DNA of 6,836 nt from Phenylobacterium sp. (lineage in GTDB: Bacteria; Pseudomonadota; Alphaproteobacteria; Caulobacterales; Caulobacteraceae), in the NCBI GenBank assembly GCA_028698405.1, contig JAQVDF010000114.1, positions 1 to 6,836 of the forward strand, written 5' to 3'. The first letter of the stretch is position 1, and every line of letters starts with the position of its first letter. Of the stretch, positions 5,253 to 6,836 are shown piece by piece. Made by a program: the position numbers and the translations under genes. Under the pieces are notes generated by a model that saw only the letters and a list, made by a program, of their open reading frames with translations, had not been told where the DNA came from and ran no database searches.

Positions 5253-6836
5253 ATGGAGGCCTGGAACTACGCCAACCTTTGGGAGTCCGTGGCGGCGGCC
5301 GCGCCGGATCGCGCCGCCCTCATTCAGGGCTCGCGGGTGGTCAGCTACCGTGACTTCGACCGCCGCGCCAACGCGCTCGCCCGCCGCATGCTGGACGCGG
5401 GCGTGAGCCACCAGTCCAAGGTCGGCGCCTACCTCTACAACTCGCCGGAGTACCTCGAGACCTACTTCGCCGCCTTCAAGGCCGGGCTCGCGCCGTTCAA
5501 CATCAACTACCGCTACGGCGGCGAAGAGCTGACCTACCTGCTCGACAACGCCGACGCCGAGGTGGTGGTGTTCCACGCCTCGTTCGCCGAGACCGCCGAC
5601 AAGGTGCGCGGGAACCTGCCCAAGGTGAAGTTGTGGCTGGCGGTGCCGGAGGAAGGCCATCCCGTTCCCGACTGGGCGGTGAACTACGAAGAAGTCGCCG
5701 CCGCGGGCGCCGACCACGTGGAAGGCCCCTGGGGCCGCTCCAGCGACGACATCCTGATGATGTACACCGGCGGCACCACCGGCATGCCCAAGGGCGTGAT
5801 GTGGCGCCAGGAGGACCTGTTCAGGAGCCTGGGCGGCGGGGCCAACCTGCTGGCCGGCCTGGGACCGCTCGAAACCGTCGCCGAGGCCGGAGAGCGGGTG
5901 AAGGCCGCCGCGAGCGGCGCGCCGCAGACGGTGACCCTGGCCGCGGCCCCGCTGATGCACGCCACGGCCCAGTACATTTCGCTGGGCGCGCTGGTCAGCG
6001 GCACGGCGGTGGCGGTGCTGCCCTCGCGCAAGTTCGACACCGCCGAGCTGTTCGACGAGGTCGACCGCCTGGGCGTGTCGGGCCTGATCATCGTCGGTCT
6101 CGCCTTCGCTGCGCCGATGCTGGAGACGCTGGACGCCAACCCCGGCCGCTGGAAGCTGACCAGCCTGCAGCGCATCGTCTCGTCCGGCACCATGTGGAGC
6201 GCCGAGAACAAGCAGGGCCTGCTGAAGCACGTCCCGCACGTGACCCTGATGGACTCGCTCGGCTCGTCCGAGGCCCCGGGCCTGGGCGGCTCGATGGCCA
6301 ACTCCGCCGCGCCGGCGGCGACCGCCAAGTTCGCCGTGGGCGCCAACGCGGCTGTGTTCACCGAGGACGGCCGCCGGGTGGCGCCGGGCTCGGGCGAACG
6401 CGGCCTGCTGGCGGTCGGCGGCCACACCCCGATCGGCTACTACAAGGACCCCGAAAAGTCGGCCAAGACCTTCCGGGTGTTCGAGGGCCAGCGCTGGTCG
6501 GTGCCGGGCGACTGGGCGACCGTGGAGGCCGACGGGACCATCACCCTGCTGGGCCGCGGTTCGCAGGTGATCAACACCGGCGGGGAGAAAGTCTTCCCGG
6601 AAGAGGTCGAAGAGGCCCTCAAGCGCTTCCCGGGCGTGCGCGACGCCGCGGTCGTGGGCGTGCCGGACGCCCGCTTCGGCGAGCGGATCTGCGCGGTGGT
6701 GGACTTTGTCGGCGACAATCCCCCGACCCTGCAGGAGCTGGCCTCCCACGTGCGGTCGATCCTGGCCGACTACAAGGCTCCGCGCGAGCTGGTGCTGGCC
6801 AAGGTCGAGCGGGCCCCCAACGGCAAGCTCGACTAC
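5253..6836 (+). CDS. Acyl-CoA synthetase (class I adenylate-forming, FadD type), 3' end missing
   Basis: 528 codons run without a stop to the window edge. The enzyme activates a carboxylic acid with ATP to an acyl-adenylate and transfers it to coenzyme A. Visible motifs in order: the phosphate-binding loop YTGGTTGMPKGV (171-182), DSLGSSEA (334-341), GDW with Asp420 for the ribose, the hinge segment GRGSQVINTGGEKV (434-447), and the catalytic Lys525 in PNGKLDY at the very end. Members are about 545 residues, so perhaps 15-20 are missing. MWRQEDLF directly after the phosphate loop is typical of the FadD3/FadD19-like subgroup, some of which act on steroid side chains or ring fragments; the true substrate cannot be told from sequence. 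The ATG at 5253 follows GGAG by six bases. No signal peptide; cytoplasmic. It lies beyond the AT-rich hairpin after PCuAC and so is probably transcribed separately. Confidence 0.93.
   Translation, partial: MEAWNYANLWESVAAAAPDRAALIQGSRVVSYRDFDRRANALARRMLDAGVSHQSKVGAYLYNSPEYLETYFAAFKAGLAPFNINYRYGGEELTYLLDNADAEVVVFHASFAETADKVRGNLPKVKLWLAVPEEGHPVPDWAVNYEEVAAAGADHVEGPWGRSSDDILMMYTGGTTGMPKGVMWRQEDLFRSLGGGANLLAGLGPLETVAEAGERVKAAASGAPQTVTLAAAPLMHATAQYISLGALVSGTAVAVLPSRKFDTAELFDEVDRLGVSGLIIVGLAFAAPMLETLDANPGRWKLTSLQRIVSSGTMWSAENKQGLLKHVPHVTLMDSLGSSEAPGLGGSMANSAAPAATAKFAVGANAAVFTEDGRRVAPGSGERGLLAVGGHTPIGYYKDPEKSAKTFRVFEGQRWSVPGDWATVEADGTITLLGRGSQVINTGGEKVFPEEVEEALKRFPGVRDAAVVGVPDARFGERICAVVDFVGDNPPTLQELASHVRSILADYKAPRELVLAKVERAPNGKLDY

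Noticed and set aside
5229..6749. 506-codon minus-strand frame opposite the acyl-CoA synthetase
   Set aside because: It is the antisense of a gene with every expected motif, rich in Gly, His and Arg. Open antisense frames are common at this GC content.

Overview
The window is GC-rich throughout (G or C at nearly every third codon position). It holds five intact or edge-truncated genes and two broken ones. The proline-rich OmpA protein, the Kef-type antiporter, a DUF2946/PCuAC copper cassette and a FadD-type ligase, with a TTG start and strong third-position GC bias, suggest an alphaproteobacterium, most likely a Caulobacterales member (Caulobacter, Phenylobacterium or Brevundimonas type). That assignment is inferred from protein style, not from a database match.

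Layout. At 1-201 (minus strand, running off the left edge) is a CBS-domain gene remnant. It has an in-frame TGA four codons after a well-placed ribosome binding site, and a reading-frame change near 79-90. At 422-1621 (minus) is an OmpA-family outer membrane protein with a signal peptide, an N-terminal beta barrel, 26 consecutive prolines and a C-terminal peptidoglycan-binding domain. It is followed by a clear intrinsic terminator at 351-386 and preceded by a plausible promoter near 1673-1700. The stretch 1701-2118 has no gene I can support. At 2119-3897 (minus, TTG start) is a Kef-type cation/proton antiporter with a C-terminal RCK/TrkA-N nucleotide-binding domain.

Divergent from the antiporter is a plus-strand copper cassette: a DUF2946-type small exported protein (3982-4371), the stub of a TonB-dependent receptor (4434-4644), and an intact PCuAC periplasmic copper chaperone (4716-5183) with the exact H-x10-M-x21-H-x-M ligand spacing. 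The receptor stub keeps only a signal peptide plus a TonB-box-like start and the last 40 residues of the barrel, in two different frames, joined at a tandem GTCGACG repeat. A hairpin and AT-rich tail separate the cassette from a class I acyl-CoA synthetase (5253 to the right edge) that lacks only its last residues.

How the genes relate. The cassette probably once took copper across the outer membrane (receptor) and handed it to a periplasmic carrier (PCuAC); DUF2946 is a frequent companion of unknown biochemical role. With the receptor lost, the carrier would have to work on copper entering by other routes. The OmpA protein, antiporter and acyl-CoA synthetase look like independent housekeeping or envelope genes.

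The most useful observation is the internally deleted copper receptor. The second is the doubly damaged CBS gene. Either could be real gene decay or assembly error, and read mapping would decide. I see no RNA gene, CRISPR array, insertion sequence or phage gene.
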